Origin: an uncultured Selenomonas sp.
GTDB lineage: Bacteria > Bacillota > Negativicutes > Selenomonadales > Selenomonadaceae
NCBI GenBank assembly: GCA_905373085.1
Contig: CAJPRR010000010.1
Span: 1 to 28,242 of the forward strand
DNA: 28,242 nucleotides
Reading direction: 5' to 3'
Shown: one piece after another, positions 14,221 to 21,958 of the stretch
Layout of the letters: the number at the start of each line of letters is the position of its first letter
Numbering within the stretch: position 1 is the first letter of the stretch
The notes under the pieces: generated by a model
What the model was told of the DNA's origin: nothing
Database searches by the model: none
Seen by the model: only the letters and a program-made list of their open reading frames with translations
Position numbers and translations under genes: made by a program

Positions 14221-14252
14221 AGGTTAACCTGGATTTCCATATCAGTTGACTA
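14221..14252. promoter_or_regulatory. Candidate BirA (biotin repressor) operator
   Basis: Two half-sites, AGGTTAAC (14221-14228) and GTTGACTA (14245-14252), are separated by 16 bp. Each differs from the usual BirA half-sites (TTGTTAAC and GTTAACAA) at two positions. The right half overlaps the -35 box of the bioB promoter, where repression by biotinyl-AMP-loaded BirA would be expected. Assigned by eye; not verified. Confidence 0.45.
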
Positions 14253-14274
14253 TATGTGCCGTCTGAAATATAAT
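14246..14274 (+). promoter_or_regulatory. Promoter of bioB
   Basis: TTGACT (14246-14251) and TATAAT (14269-14274) are 17 bp apart on the plus strand, about 40 bases before the bioB ATG. It diverges from the phoH promoter. Confidence 0.75.
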
Positions 14275-14315
14275 GGGAAGAAATGCAAACTTCTTGAAAG
14301 AAATGAGGCTCTGCC

Positions 14316-15332
14316 ATGTCAAAGGAAAACGCCGTCAAAAAACTCACGAAAGAAATCCTCTGCGGCCGCCGCATCAAGCGCGAGGACGACCTCTCCATCT
14401 TCCTCGATGCGCCGCTCGAAGCGCTGCAGGAGGGCGCACACGAGCTGCAGCGGCAGTTCTGCGGCAAGCACATCGACCTCTGTACGATCATCAACGCGCG
14501 CAGCGGTCACTGCAGCGAGGACTGCAAGTACTGCGCCCAGTCCGCGCACCACAGGACGGGCGTCGAGGAATACGCATTTCTCGCACAGGAAGAGATCATC
14601 GCCAACGCACGCGCCAACGAGGAGGCGGGCGTCAACCGCTTCTCCGTCGTGACCTCGGGCAGGGCGCTCGCGGGCAAGGAGTTCGACGCCGCGCTCGACT
14701 GCTACCGCGCCATGCACAAGAAGCTCCATATCGGCCTCTGCGCCTCGCACGGCATTCTCTCGCGCGAACAGTTCCGTGCGCTTCGCGCCGCAGGCGTCAC
14801 GAGCTACCATCACAACATCGAGACGTCGCGCCGCTTCTTTCCCGAGATCTGCACCTCGCACACCTACGACGACCGCATCCGCACGATCCGTCTCGCACAG
14901 GGCGAAGGCCTCAGCGTCTGTTCGGGCGGCATCATCGGCATGGGCGAGACGTGGGAAGACCGCCTCGACATGGCGGTGAGCCTTGCCGAGCTCGGCATCG
15001 AATCCATTCCCATCAACTCCCTCATGGCGATTCCCGGCACGCCGCTTGAGGGCAGAACCCCCTTGACGAGCGACGAGATCCTGCGCACCATCGCCTTCTT
15101 CCGTTTCATCAACCCGACGGCAAACATCCGCCTCGGCGCGGGACGCAAGCTCATCAAGGACAACGGCACGCCCGCCTTCCTCTACGGCGCGTCGGCCTCC
15201 ATCACGGGCAACATGCTCACGACCTCGGGCACAACCATTGCCGAGGACATGGCTCTTCTGCAGCGGCTCGGCCTCTCCAACGAGACGGCGAGCACAAGGC
15301 AGGACGCCGCTGCCCATGCCGCCAATGGATGA
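14316..15332 (+). CDS. bioB: Biotin synthase
   Basis: BioB inserts sulfur into dethiobiotin in the last step of biotin synthesis, using S-adenosylmethionine radicals. The 338-residue protein has the radical-SAM cluster motif CSEDCKYC (Cys66, Cys70, Cys73), followed by AQSAHHRTG. It also shows YHHNIETSRRFF and the GRKLIKDN segment, with the conserved arginine for the second cluster in NIRLGAGR. The ATG follows a GAGG site. It is a single gene with its own promoter and no other bio gene beside it, so the cell may obtain dethiobiotin or make it from another locus. One of only two plus-strand genes here. Confidence 0.97.
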   Translation: MSKENAVKKLTKEILCGRRIKREDDLSIFLDAPLEALQEGAHELQRQFCGKHIDLCTIINARSGHCSEDCKYCAQSAHHRTGVEEYAFLAQEEIIANARANEEAGVNRFSVVTSGRALAGKEFDAALDCYRAMHKKLHIGLCASHGILSREQFRALRAAGVTSYHHNIETSRRFFPEICTSHTYDDRIRTIRLAQGEGLSVCSGGIIGMGETWEDRLDMAVSLAELGIESIPINSLMAIPGTPLEGRTPLTSDEILRTIAFFRFINPTANIRLGAGRKLIKDNGTPAFLYGASASITGNMLTTSGTTIAEDMALLQRLGLSNETASTRQDAAAHAANG

Positions 15333-15512
15333 ATATTTATTTTTCCTGAGACAAATGTGATAAAAGCAACAGAAAAGCTCCCCATGTTGAGGTAAACTGA
15401 AAGGTGAAATATATCTCAGTTCAACAAAAGCGCAGCATGCAATGAGGCTTCGCTGACAAGACGACCGAAGCGGGGCGAATCGAGCCGGCGCCGCCGCAAA
15501 AAGACATAAGCA

Positions 15513-15562
15513 AACGACAACAGGCAGAGCCGCCATCCCATGCGGCTCTGCCTGTTGTCGTT
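15513..15562 (-). terminator. Perfect 21-bp hairpin at the end of the YitT operon
   Basis: Bases 15513-15533 are exactly complementary to 15542-15562, with an 8-base loop. On the minus strand the stem starts 7 bases after the YitT stop and is followed by TTTGCTTATGTCTTTTT, as expected of a terminator. On the plus strand there is no T run, though it could still halt convergent bioB transcripts. The rest of the 237-bp spacer (15333-15512) has a short GCTTCG/CGAAGC inverted repeat and a palindromic GCCGGCGCCG patch but no gene. Confidence 0.75.
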
Positions 15563-15569
15563 GCTGAGG

Positions 15570-16508
15570 TCATCCTTTGAATCGCGTCCCGCCCTTCTCC
15601 CTCTCCCGCGCCTCGATCAGCTCTTTGCGCTGTGCAAACTGATAGAGAATGCGCTCGCTTGAGAAACCTCTGCCGCGCACTTCGGAGGCATTCGCTATGA
15701 TGAGGAAAGCGTTCTTATCCAAGCGATCGCAGATCTCCTTGACGCGTGCGAGCTGCGTCAAGGAGACGACGACGAAGGCGACCGCCTTCTTTTCCTGCAG
15801 GAAGCCGCCTCGGCCTTCCAAATACGTGATGCCGCGGTGCAGGCTCTCCATGATGGCGTCGCCGATCCTCTCGCTTTCTTCTGAGATGATGAAAATCGCC
15901 TTCTCGCGATTGAAGCCCGCCGCCCAGCGGTTTGTAAGCTCCGCCGTCGCGTAGATGCAGACGAGCGTGAAGAGCGCCGTCTCCAGATCGAAAAGAGCCG
16001 CCGATGCGGCGATGATGAGCATGTTGAGCAGGAACACGCCCGTGCCGACGTCGATCGACCAATACTTCTTCAAGATGGCGCCGAACACGTCGACGCCGCC
16101 CGTATTCGAGCCGAAGCGGAAGATGACGCCGTAGCCAATGCCCGAGACGACGCCGCCGAAGATGGCGTTGAGCATCGTGTCGTGCACGGGATGCAGCGCC
16201 GAAAGCGGACTGAAAGCGTCGATGCCGAGGGAGAAGAGTACCGTGCCCAAAATCGTATCGACGGCATAGCGCTTTCCCACAAAACGATGGGCGAGGTAGA
16301 GAATCGGCAGATTGTAGACGAGAAGCTGCGCACCGACAGGCCAGCCGACGAAGTAGTGCAGGAGGATGGCGATGCCGCCGAGGCCGCTCGTCAGCAAATT
16401 CGCCGGCAGTATGAAAAGGTTGATGCCGACGCCGCAGACGGCGCAGCCGAAAAGGATTACGAGGTAACGGCGCACCTCGTGGATGATTTCCTTTTTCTTC
16501 ATCGTCAT
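15570..16508 (-). CDS. YitT family membrane protein with C-terminal DUF2179
   Basis: The 312-residue protein has about five N-terminal membrane helices. They include YLVILFGCAVCGVGINLFI, then LLTSGLGGIAILLHYF and the FGSNTGGVDVFGAILKKY motif typical of YitT (DUF161). A soluble C-terminal DUF2179 domain follows (EKAIFIISEESERIGDAIM, HRGITYLEGRGGF). The substrate or function is unknown. I placed the start at 16506-16508, with GAGG upstream; an ATG two codons later is equally compatible. It follows the GT2 gene by 10 bp and ends the eight-gene run. Confidence 0.9.
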   Translation of the reverse strand: MTMKKKEIIHEVRRYLVILFGCAVCGVGINLFILPANLLTSGLGGIAILLHYFVGWPVGAQLLVYNLPILYLAHRFVGKRYAVDTILGTVLFSLGIDAFSPLSALHPVHDTMLNAIFGGVVSGIGYGVIFRFGSNTGGVDVFGAILKKYWSIDVGTGVFLLNMLIIAASAALFDLETALFTLVCIYATAELTNRWAAGFNREKAIFIISEESERIGDAIMESLHRGITYLEGRGGFLQEKKAVAFVVVSLTQLARVKEICDRLDKNAFLIIANASEVRGRGFSSERILYQFAQRKELIEAREREKGGTRFKG

Positions 16509-16518
16509 GCCCTTTCCT

Positions 16519-17514
16519 CTACTCACGACTTCCCTTCTCCCTTCCAGCGTCCTCGCTCGCCATGCGTGCGATCTCCTTGGGCTTGCCGCGTGCGACGAGG
16601 TAGAGGGGCCGCCGCTTAACCTCCTCGAAGATGCGCCCGATGTACTCGCCGAGAATGCCGAGCGCGACGAGCTGCAGGCCGCCGAAGAGCAGCACGCAGG
16701 CCGTGATCGTCGCCCAGCCGGGCACGGCGCTCCCCTCGATGAACTTGATGTAAAGCACATGAAGGAGCAGCAGGATGCTCAATATGCCGCAGATGAACCC
16801 CGAGTAAAGGCCCAGCCGCAGGGGCACCGTCGAATAGGCGAGGATGCCGTCGAGCGCGAAGTGCAGCATCTTGCGCGGCGAGAATTTCGAGACGCCCGCA
16901 AAGCGCTTGGGCGCAACGAAGCGGATCTGCACCTGACGGTAGCCCATGGCGCCGATCATGCCGCGAATGAAGCGCGCGCGCTCGCGATAGCAGCGAAATT
17001 CCAGCACGACCTTGCGATCCATGAGGCGAAAATCAGAGCCGCCCTCCTGGATGTGGACGCGCGAAATCTTGTTGAGCGCCTTGTAGTACCAATACGACGT
17101 CGTCCGCTTCAAGAAGCCGACGCCCTCCGTCGTCTCACGGATCGTCTGCACGACGTCAAAACCTTCTTCCCACTTGGCAAGAAGCGTCGGAATCAGCGCG
17201 GGCGGATGCTGCATGTCTCCGTCCATCATGATGACAGCCGCTCCGTCCGCGTGGTCGAGGCCGCACGTCAAGGCAAGCTGATGCCCGAAGTTGCGCGAGA
17301 GGAAGATGGGCTGCACGCGTGCATCCTTTTCCTCCAAACGGCGCAGGATCTCGCGGCTCTTGTCACACGAGCCGTCGTCGACAAAGATCAGTTCGAAATC
17401 GTACTTCGCCCCTGCCATGACCTCGGAAATCGCCTGATAAAAATGTTCGAGATTGTCCTCCTCGTTGAATACGGGGACAACGATGGAAATGAGCTTCAAT
17501 CTTTTTCTCCTCAC
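16519..17514 (-). CDS. Membrane-anchored GT2 glycosyltransferase (GtrB/DPM1-like)
   Basis: This family moves a sugar from a nucleotide donor to a polyprenyl phosphate at the inner face of the membrane. The 331 residues show ISIVVPVFNEEDNL at the N-terminus, VDDGS (45-49), the DGDMQHPP motif (98-105), and a GGSDFRLMDRKVV segment. Two C-terminal membrane helices (about 232-258 and 268-292) precede an EYIGRIFEEVKRRP tail. The GTG at 17512-17514 overlaps the kinase stop by four bases (GTGA). A TTG at 17497-17499 has a better-spaced AGGAG, so the protein may be five residues shorter. The donor sugar cannot be told. Context suggests lipid-linked decoration of the envelope under control of the preceding two-component genes. 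Confidence 0.9.
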   Translation of the reverse strand: MRRKRLKLISIVVPVFNEEDNLEHFYQAISEVMAGAKYDFELIFVDDGSCDKSREILRRLEEKDARVQPIFLSRNFGHQLALTCGLDHADGAAVIMMDGDMQHPPALIPTLLAKWEEGFDVVQTIRETTEGVGFLKRTTSYWYYKALNKISRVHIQEGGSDFRLMDRKVVLEFRCYRERARFIRGMIGAMGYRQVQIRFVAPKRFAGVSKFSPRKMLHFALDGILAYSTVPLRLGLYSGFICGILSILLLLHVLYIKFIEGSAVPGWATITACVLLFGGLQLVALGILGEYIGRIFEEVKRRPLYLVARGKPKEIARMASEDAGREKGSRE

Positions 17515-18749
17515 TTCAGTGCGGCCTCGAAAGTGATCGCACCATCCTTGTAACGAACCGCGAGCTTTCCCTTAAGATAGCTGACGATTTCAGCAGCGAT
17601 TGTCAGACCGATGCCGTAGCCGGCCTTCTCGCTGTTATGTGACACATCCTCGCGGTAGAAACGCTCGAAGAAGCGTGAATAGTCTATGCCCTCGCCCGCC
17701 GCATAGGGATTCGTCACGGAAAAGACCATGCCGCGCCCGCGCCTGCCGCTCGCGAGAGCGATCTGCACGTCGCCGCCGTCGTCCGCATATTTGACGGCGT
17801 TGTCGACGAGGACGTTCATCAATGTGTAAATGATGCGCTGGTCGGCGAGCACATGAACGCCGTCTTCGATTTCCGTCATGATCCGCTTGCCCTGCTCCTT
17901 CGCCGGAAGCTCGAAGGAGGCGGCGACCTCGCGCGCCGTCTCCGCGCAGTTGACGTCGATCGGATGGAAATGCTCCGAGACGCGCTCTTCGAGCTTCGCG
18001 AGCGCGACCATGTCGTTGACAAGACCCGAGAGACGCTTTACCTGCTTCAAGATCGTCTCCGTCCACTGGTTTTTGCCCATCGTGATCTCAAGCACTTCCG
18101 TATTCGCCGAGATGATGGCGATCGGCGTCTTCAGCTCGTGGCTCGCGTTCGTAACGAATTGGCGCTGGCTCGTCAAGTTGCGCACGAAAGGCGCGACGAG
18201 GCAGCGCGAGAAGCACGCGACGAGCGCGATGTAGAGCAGCACGCAGAGAATGCCGACGAGGACGGAGAAGCGCACGCCATTCCAGACCATCTGCATCTCA
18301 CGCGTGCAGTCCATGACGACGACGAAGGAATCGCCCGCCTCAAGACGCGTGACGAGATAGGCGTAGTAAGCGCCGTCGGCTTCGTAGCTGCCGCGCAGGC
18401 TGGCGCCATGGACGAGGCGCGTCGCCAGCGCCTCAGCTTCCTCGTCGGTGACGGCGGCGATGTGACTCGCATCCGCCGAGAGGAGTGCGCCGTCCTCGCT
18501 GAATTTCGCCCAGTAGTAGCGCGTCTGGAAGGCGAACTCCGGCGTGTAGTCGAAGCCCTCGTCGACGATGCGCTTTTCGGGCAGTCTGCCGTCGTGGCGC
18601 GTGATGTAGGAGAGCACCGCCTCGATGCGGCTTCCCTCGTCGTAGAAGCTCGCGAGGTTCAAGGCGGCGAGCACGACGAAGACGATGAGGACGACAGCGG
18701 CCGTGCCGAGGGCGATGAACTTGCGCCGCAGCCGCGATACCATTTCCAT
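17511..18749 (-). CDS. Sensor histidine kinase
   Basis: The 412-residue kinase has membrane helices at about 10-32 and 161-182 flanking an extracytoplasmic domain of about 130 residues. A phosphoacceptor segment NASHELKTPIA (His204), N box LVDNAVKYA (Asn317) and G2 box GYGIGLTIA (378-386) follow. The usual DxGxG G1 box is altered: the sequence reads VTNPYAAGEGID (345-356), with Asn in place of the first Asp, as in some Firmicutes kinases. The ATG is immediately next to the response-regulator stop with no spacer. The signal is unknown. The pair probably responds to envelope or nutritional stress given its neighbours, which is inference. Confidence 0.93.
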   Translation of the reverse strand: MEMVSRLRRKFIALGTAAVVLIVFVVLAALNLASFYDEGSRIEAVLSYITRHDGRLPEKRIVDEGFDYTPEFAFQTRYYWAKFSEDGALLSADASHIAAVTDEEAEALATRLVHGASLRGSYEADGAYYAYLVTRLEAGDSFVVVMDCTREMQMVWNGVRFSVLVGILCVLLYIALVACFSRCLVAPFVRNLTSQRQFVTNASHELKTPIAIISANTEVLEITMGKNQWTETILKQVKRLSGLVNDMVALAKLEERVSEHFHPIDVNCAETAREVAASFELPAKEQGKRIMTEIEDGVHVLADQRIIYTLMNVLVDNAVKYADDGGDVQIALASGRRGRGMVFSVTNPYAAGEGIDYSRFFERFYREDVSHNSEKAGYGIGLTIAAEIVSYLKGKLAVRYKDGAITFEAALK

Positions 18750-19418
18750 CTAGCTCACCTCGCAGATCGTGTAGCTGCCCCCCTGCTCGCCATGAATCGC
18801 AATGTCGCCATGAATCGCCTTGAGTTTCTGACGCAGGTAGGAGATGTATACCCAGACGATGTCCGCGCCTTCCTCCGCGCCCTGCCACACGCGCTCGTAA
18901 ATCTCCAACGTCGTGAGGCGCTTTCCCGCATTCGTCAGCAGGAGCTGCATGAGCTGCGTTTCCTTGCGGCGAAGGCGCACGGCGCTCTTCGCTGCAAGTT
19001 CCTGCTTCTCTACGTCGAGCGTGACCGAGCCGAGCGACAGCGCGGCGGGCGCATAAGCTTCGGCGCGGCGCATCAAGGAGCGCAGACGTGCGAGCAGCTC
19101 TCCCATGGCGAAAGGCTTGGGCAGATAGTCGTCCGCACCTGCGTCAAGCCCCTCGATGCGGTCGCCGACCTCCGCCTTCGCCGTCAGCAGCAGGACAGGC
19201 GTCGCATCGCCTGCCGCACGCAGCTCTTTCAAGGCCGTCACGCCGTCCATCACGGGCATCATCACATCGAAGACCATGCAGGCGTAAGCGCCCTTGTGCG
19301 CGAGCGCCAGAGCCTCCCTGCCGTCACGGGCTGCGTCAACCTCGTAGCCCGAATGCTCCAAAACCGCGACGAGCGCCGCCGCCATATCCTTTTCATCTTC
19401 CGCCAGCAGGAGCTTCAT
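18750..19418 (-). CDS. OmpR-family response regulator
   Basis: The 222-residue regulator has an acidic pocket (AEDE at 6-9), phosphoacceptor Asp51 in FDVMMPVMDG, a LLLTAK segment and the conserved Lys of LPKPFAMGEL. A winged-helix DNA-binding domain from about 125 to 220 follows (LRRKETQLMQLLL, then WVYISYLRQKL). It partners the kinase that follows directly. Its ATG overlaps the stop of the (p)ppGpp synthetase gene (ATGA), so the synthetase and two-component genes are translationally coupled. Targets are unknown. Confidence 0.95.
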   Translation of the reverse strand: MKLLLAEDEKDMAAALVAVLEHSGYEVDAARDGREALALAHKGAYACMVFDVMMPVMDGVTALKELRAAGDATPVLLLTAKAEVGDRIEGLDAGADDYLPKPFAMGELLARLRSLMRRAEAYAPAALSLGSVTLDVEKQELAAKSAVRLRRKETQLMQLLLTNAGKRLTTLEIYERVWQGAEEGADIVWVYISYLRQKLKAIHGDIAIHGEQGGSYTICEVS

Positions 19419-20050
19419 GCCATCACCTCGCCCATCACATCGGACTCACGGATCAAATTGCGGATCGTCTGCATCGAAAGGTCACACGAGGCAAGCTCAT
19501 CGGCACAGCGCTTGAGCTCCGCCGCCAAAAGCTTGCGGTTCTTGACCGCATGCTTATACATCATCTCGTGCTCCAAACTCGCCCAGGAATCCATGGCGAG
19601 CGTGCGAAGCTGCAATTCCACGAAGAAGCGGCCGGGTTTTTTTCCTGCCACATCCTCGAACGGCGCTTCAAATGAAACGATCATGTGGTAACTGCGATAG
19701 CCGTTCGGCTTCACGTCGCGGATGTAATCCTTCTCCTCGAAGACCGTCACGCCCGAAAGCTCTTTAAGAGCACGCGCAACGACGTAAACGTCGTCGATGA
19801 AGCGGCAGACGACGCGCACGCCGATGGCGTCATGAATCTCTCGCAGCGCCGCTTCCGCCGTTTCAGGCAGGCCTTTGCGGCGGCACTTTTCGCGCATGCT
19901 CTCGTCCGACTTGACGCGGCAGATCAGATGCTCGTAGGGCGCCGATCCCGTGCGCTTCTTGACGCGTGCGCCGATCTCCTCGATGCGCGTGCGAAATGCG
20001 CCGAGAATCTCAGGAAGCGCCTGTTCCTGCTTGCCATAGATGCTTTCCAA
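19415..20050 (-). CDS. Small alarmone synthetase (GTP pyrophosphokinase, RelQ/YjbM-like)
   Basis: This 211-residue protein is the RelA/SpoT synthetase domain alone, with no HD hydrolase or regulatory domain. Motifs are RVKSDESMREK (45-55, ATP-binding basic patch), HDAIGVRVVCRF (73-84), KDYIRDVKPNGYRSYH (107-122) and FVELQLRTLAMDSWASLEHEM (143-163). Small alarmone synthetases make ppGpp, pppGpp or pGpp from GTP/GDP/GMP and ATP. The start is TTG (20048-20050) behind a strong GGGAGG site. The synthetase homology begins within about 40 residues, so no better start is seen. It follows the FtsW-like gene by 16 bp and overlaps the response regulator, an uncommon neighbourhood. Confidence 0.92.
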   Translation of the reverse strand: MESIYGKQEQALPEILGAFRTRIEEIGARVKKRTGSAPYEHLICRVKSDESMREKCRRKGLPETAEAALREIHDAIGVRVVCRFIDDVYVVARALKELSGVTVFEEKDYIRDVKPNGYRSYHMIVSFEAPFEDVAGKKPGRFFVELQLRTLAMDSWASLEHEMMYKHAVKNRKLLAAELKRCADELASCDLSMQTIRNLIRESDVMGEVMA

Positions 20051-20066
20051 GAGAATTCCTCCCCTG

Positions 20067-21284
20067 CTACTTCTTCACGAGGCGCAGATGACGCTCCGCC
20101 TTCCTCTTCGCCACATCGCGCTCCAAGGCCTCCCGAAGCTTGCTGCGGTTCGACGCGCCCGTGCCGTGCTGGCCGATGTTCAAGAGGATGCCGACGCTCG
20201 CCATGCTGATCATCAGCGACGTGCCGCCGTAGCTGATGAAGGGCAGCGGCACGCCGATGACGGGCAGGAGGCCGCCGACCATCAAAAGGTTGACGACTGC
20301 CTGTCCGCTGATGAGCAGCAGGATGCCCGTAGCGAGGAACTGCCCGTAAGCGTCAGAGGCGGCATTCGCGATGCGCGCGCCGTAGACGGTGAATGCCGAG
20401 TAGAGCACGAGCACGAGAATGACGCCCAGAAAGCCCGTCTCCTGACTGAAGATGGCGAAGGCGAAATCCGTATGCGCTTCGGGCAGGTAACTGTACTTGC
20501 TCACGCCCATGCCGAGTCCCATGCCCGTGAGGCCGCCCGAACCGATGGCGGACAGAGACTGCACCGTCTGATAGCCGATGCCCTGCGAATCCGCCCAAGG
20601 ATCGAGCAGAACCTTGAGGCGTGCAAGGCGATACGGCTGCAGGACGGACAGCGCCGCGCCCGCCGCCGCGAAGACGGCGAAGGTTGTCAGCACCTTCGTC
20701 TTTTGAAGCCCTGCGATGCACAGGAGCATGAAGGGCACGAAGATGACGATGAACATCGTGCCGCCGTCCGGCTCCAATTCTATCAAGAGACCCATGAAAA
20801 GAACGATCAGATACTGCGGATTGGGAAAGAGCAGGTCGATGGGCTTGTCGTTTCGCACACGGTACGCCGCATAGGCGGAAATGAGCATCAGGGAAACGAG
20901 CTTCGCGATTTCCGCCGGCTGGATCTGGAAGCCTGCCGTGCCGAGCCAACGCTTCGAGCCGTTGACCTCCGCGCCCACGAGCAGTACTGCGACGAGCGCG
21001 AAGATCGTGATGGCAACGACGGGCACGATCCACGCACGCCAGCGATGGTAATTCACACGACAGCCAAGAAAGAAGCAGATGAAGCCCGCCGCGAGATTGA
21101 AAAGCTGCCGCTGCAAAAAGAAGTACGGCGTGCCGAATGTCGTTTCCGCCAGCACGAAGCTTGAGCTGAACACATTGATGCTGCCGAAAACGAGAAGCAC
21201 GAGGAAGATGGCGAGCACCGCCTCCATATCGCTGACCCAGAAGCTCTTCTTGCCCTTCTCTTCCGTGTCGTCCTGCCTTTCCAT
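20067..21284 (-). CDS. ftsW: FtsW/RodA/SpoVE-family peptidoglycan glycosyltransferase
   Basis: SEDS proteins polymerise lipid II into glycan strands at division or elongation sites. The 405-residue protein has about ten membrane helices. SEDS hallmarks are NGSKRWLGTAGFQIQPAEIAKL, LIELEPDGGTMF, PEAHTDFAFAIFSQETGFLG (with the catalytic Asp) and VPLPFISYGGTSL. I chose the ATG at 21282-21284 (AAGGAGG just upstream) over a GTG five codons earlier. The C-terminus is a short basic tail. Whether it is divisome FtsW or another SEDS member cannot be decided without its genome's other copies; no penicillin-binding protein gene is adjacent. The trmB stop lies 11 bases upstream. Confidence 0.9.
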   Translation of the reverse strand: MERQDDTEEKGKKSFWVSDMEAVLAIFLVLLVFGSINVFSSSFVLAETTFGTPYFFLQRQLFNLAAGFICFFLGCRVNYHRWRAWIVPVVAITIFALVAVLLVGAEVNGSKRWLGTAGFQIQPAEIAKLVSLMLISAYAAYRVRNDKPIDLLFPNPQYLIVLFMGLLIELEPDGGTMFIVIFVPFMLLCIAGLQKTKVLTTFAVFAAAGAALSVLQPYRLARLKVLLDPWADSQGIGYQTVQSLSAIGSGGLTGMGLGMGVSKYSYLPEAHTDFAFAIFSQETGFLGVILVLVLYSAFTVYGARIANAASDAYGQFLATGILLLISGQAVVNLLMVGGLLPVIGVPLPFISYGGTSLMISMASVGILLNIGQHGTGASNRSKLREALERDVAKRKAERHLRLVKK

Positions 21285-21295
21285 ACGCTCCTCCT

Positions 21296-21946
21296 TCACG
21301 GAAATGTGACTTCGCAGCGGTTGATCTTCTCACCCTTGCCGCTGAACTTCTTTTCGTACTCCGTCATCACGTTTTCGGGATGCTCCTCGCCGTGCAGATC
21401 ATAAGAAACATCGTGCAGTGAAAGCCCCATCTCGCGAAACTCCTCCAACGAAAAGTCGAAGAGCGCGCGATTGTCCGTCTTGAAGACGAGCTTGCCGCCG
21501 GGCACGAGGAGTTCCTTGTAACGAGCGAGAAAACTGCGATGCGTGAGGCGGCGCTTCGCATGACGCGCCTTGGGCCACGGATCGCAGAAATTCACAAAGA
21601 AACGATCGACTTCTCCCGGCGCAAAAATCTTCTCAAGCTGGGCGATGTCAAAGACGAGCAGCCGCACATTCTTCAGCTCCTTCTCGCGCACCTTCCGCGC
21701 CGCCGCGATGAGCACGTCCTGCTGCTTCTCGATGCCGATGAAGTCCACATCAGGGGAGCGTTCCGCCATCCGGCTGATGAAATCTCCCTTGCCCGTGCCA
21801 AGTTCGACGAAGAGCGGCGCCTCGCGTCCGAAGATCTCCTGCCAGCGCCCCCTTTCCGCCTCGTCCGCCGGACGATCCTTCGAATAGACAAAATCATCGT
21901 ATGCATGAATGGCCTCATCGACCCACGGCTTCCTGCGCAGTCGCAC
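21296..21946 (-). CDS. trmB: tRNA (guanine-N7)-methyltransferase
   Basis: TrmB methylates G46 in the tRNA variable loop using S-adenosylmethionine. The 216-residue protein has the methyl-donor motif FVELGTGKGDFI, the FIGIEKQQDVL strand, and the signature FCDPWPKARHAKRRLTHRSFL, followed by the C-terminal TEYEKKF segment. The start is GTG (21944-21946) behind AAGGAGG with seven bases spacing. It lies 12 bp after the regulator gene and just before the FtsW-like gene, so the run continues without a break. Confidence 0.96.
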   Translation of the reverse strand: MRLRRKPWVDEAIHAYDDFVYSKDRPADEAERGRWQEIFGREAPLFVELGTGKGDFISRMAERSPDVDFIGIEKQQDVLIAAARKVREKELKNVRLLVFDIAQLEKIFAPGEVDRFFVNFCDPWPKARHAKRRLTHRSFLARYKELLVPGGKLVFKTDNRALFDFSLEEFREMGLSLHDVSYDLHGEEHPENVMTEYEKKFSGKGEKINRCEVTFP

Positions 21947-21958
21947 AGAACTTCCTCC

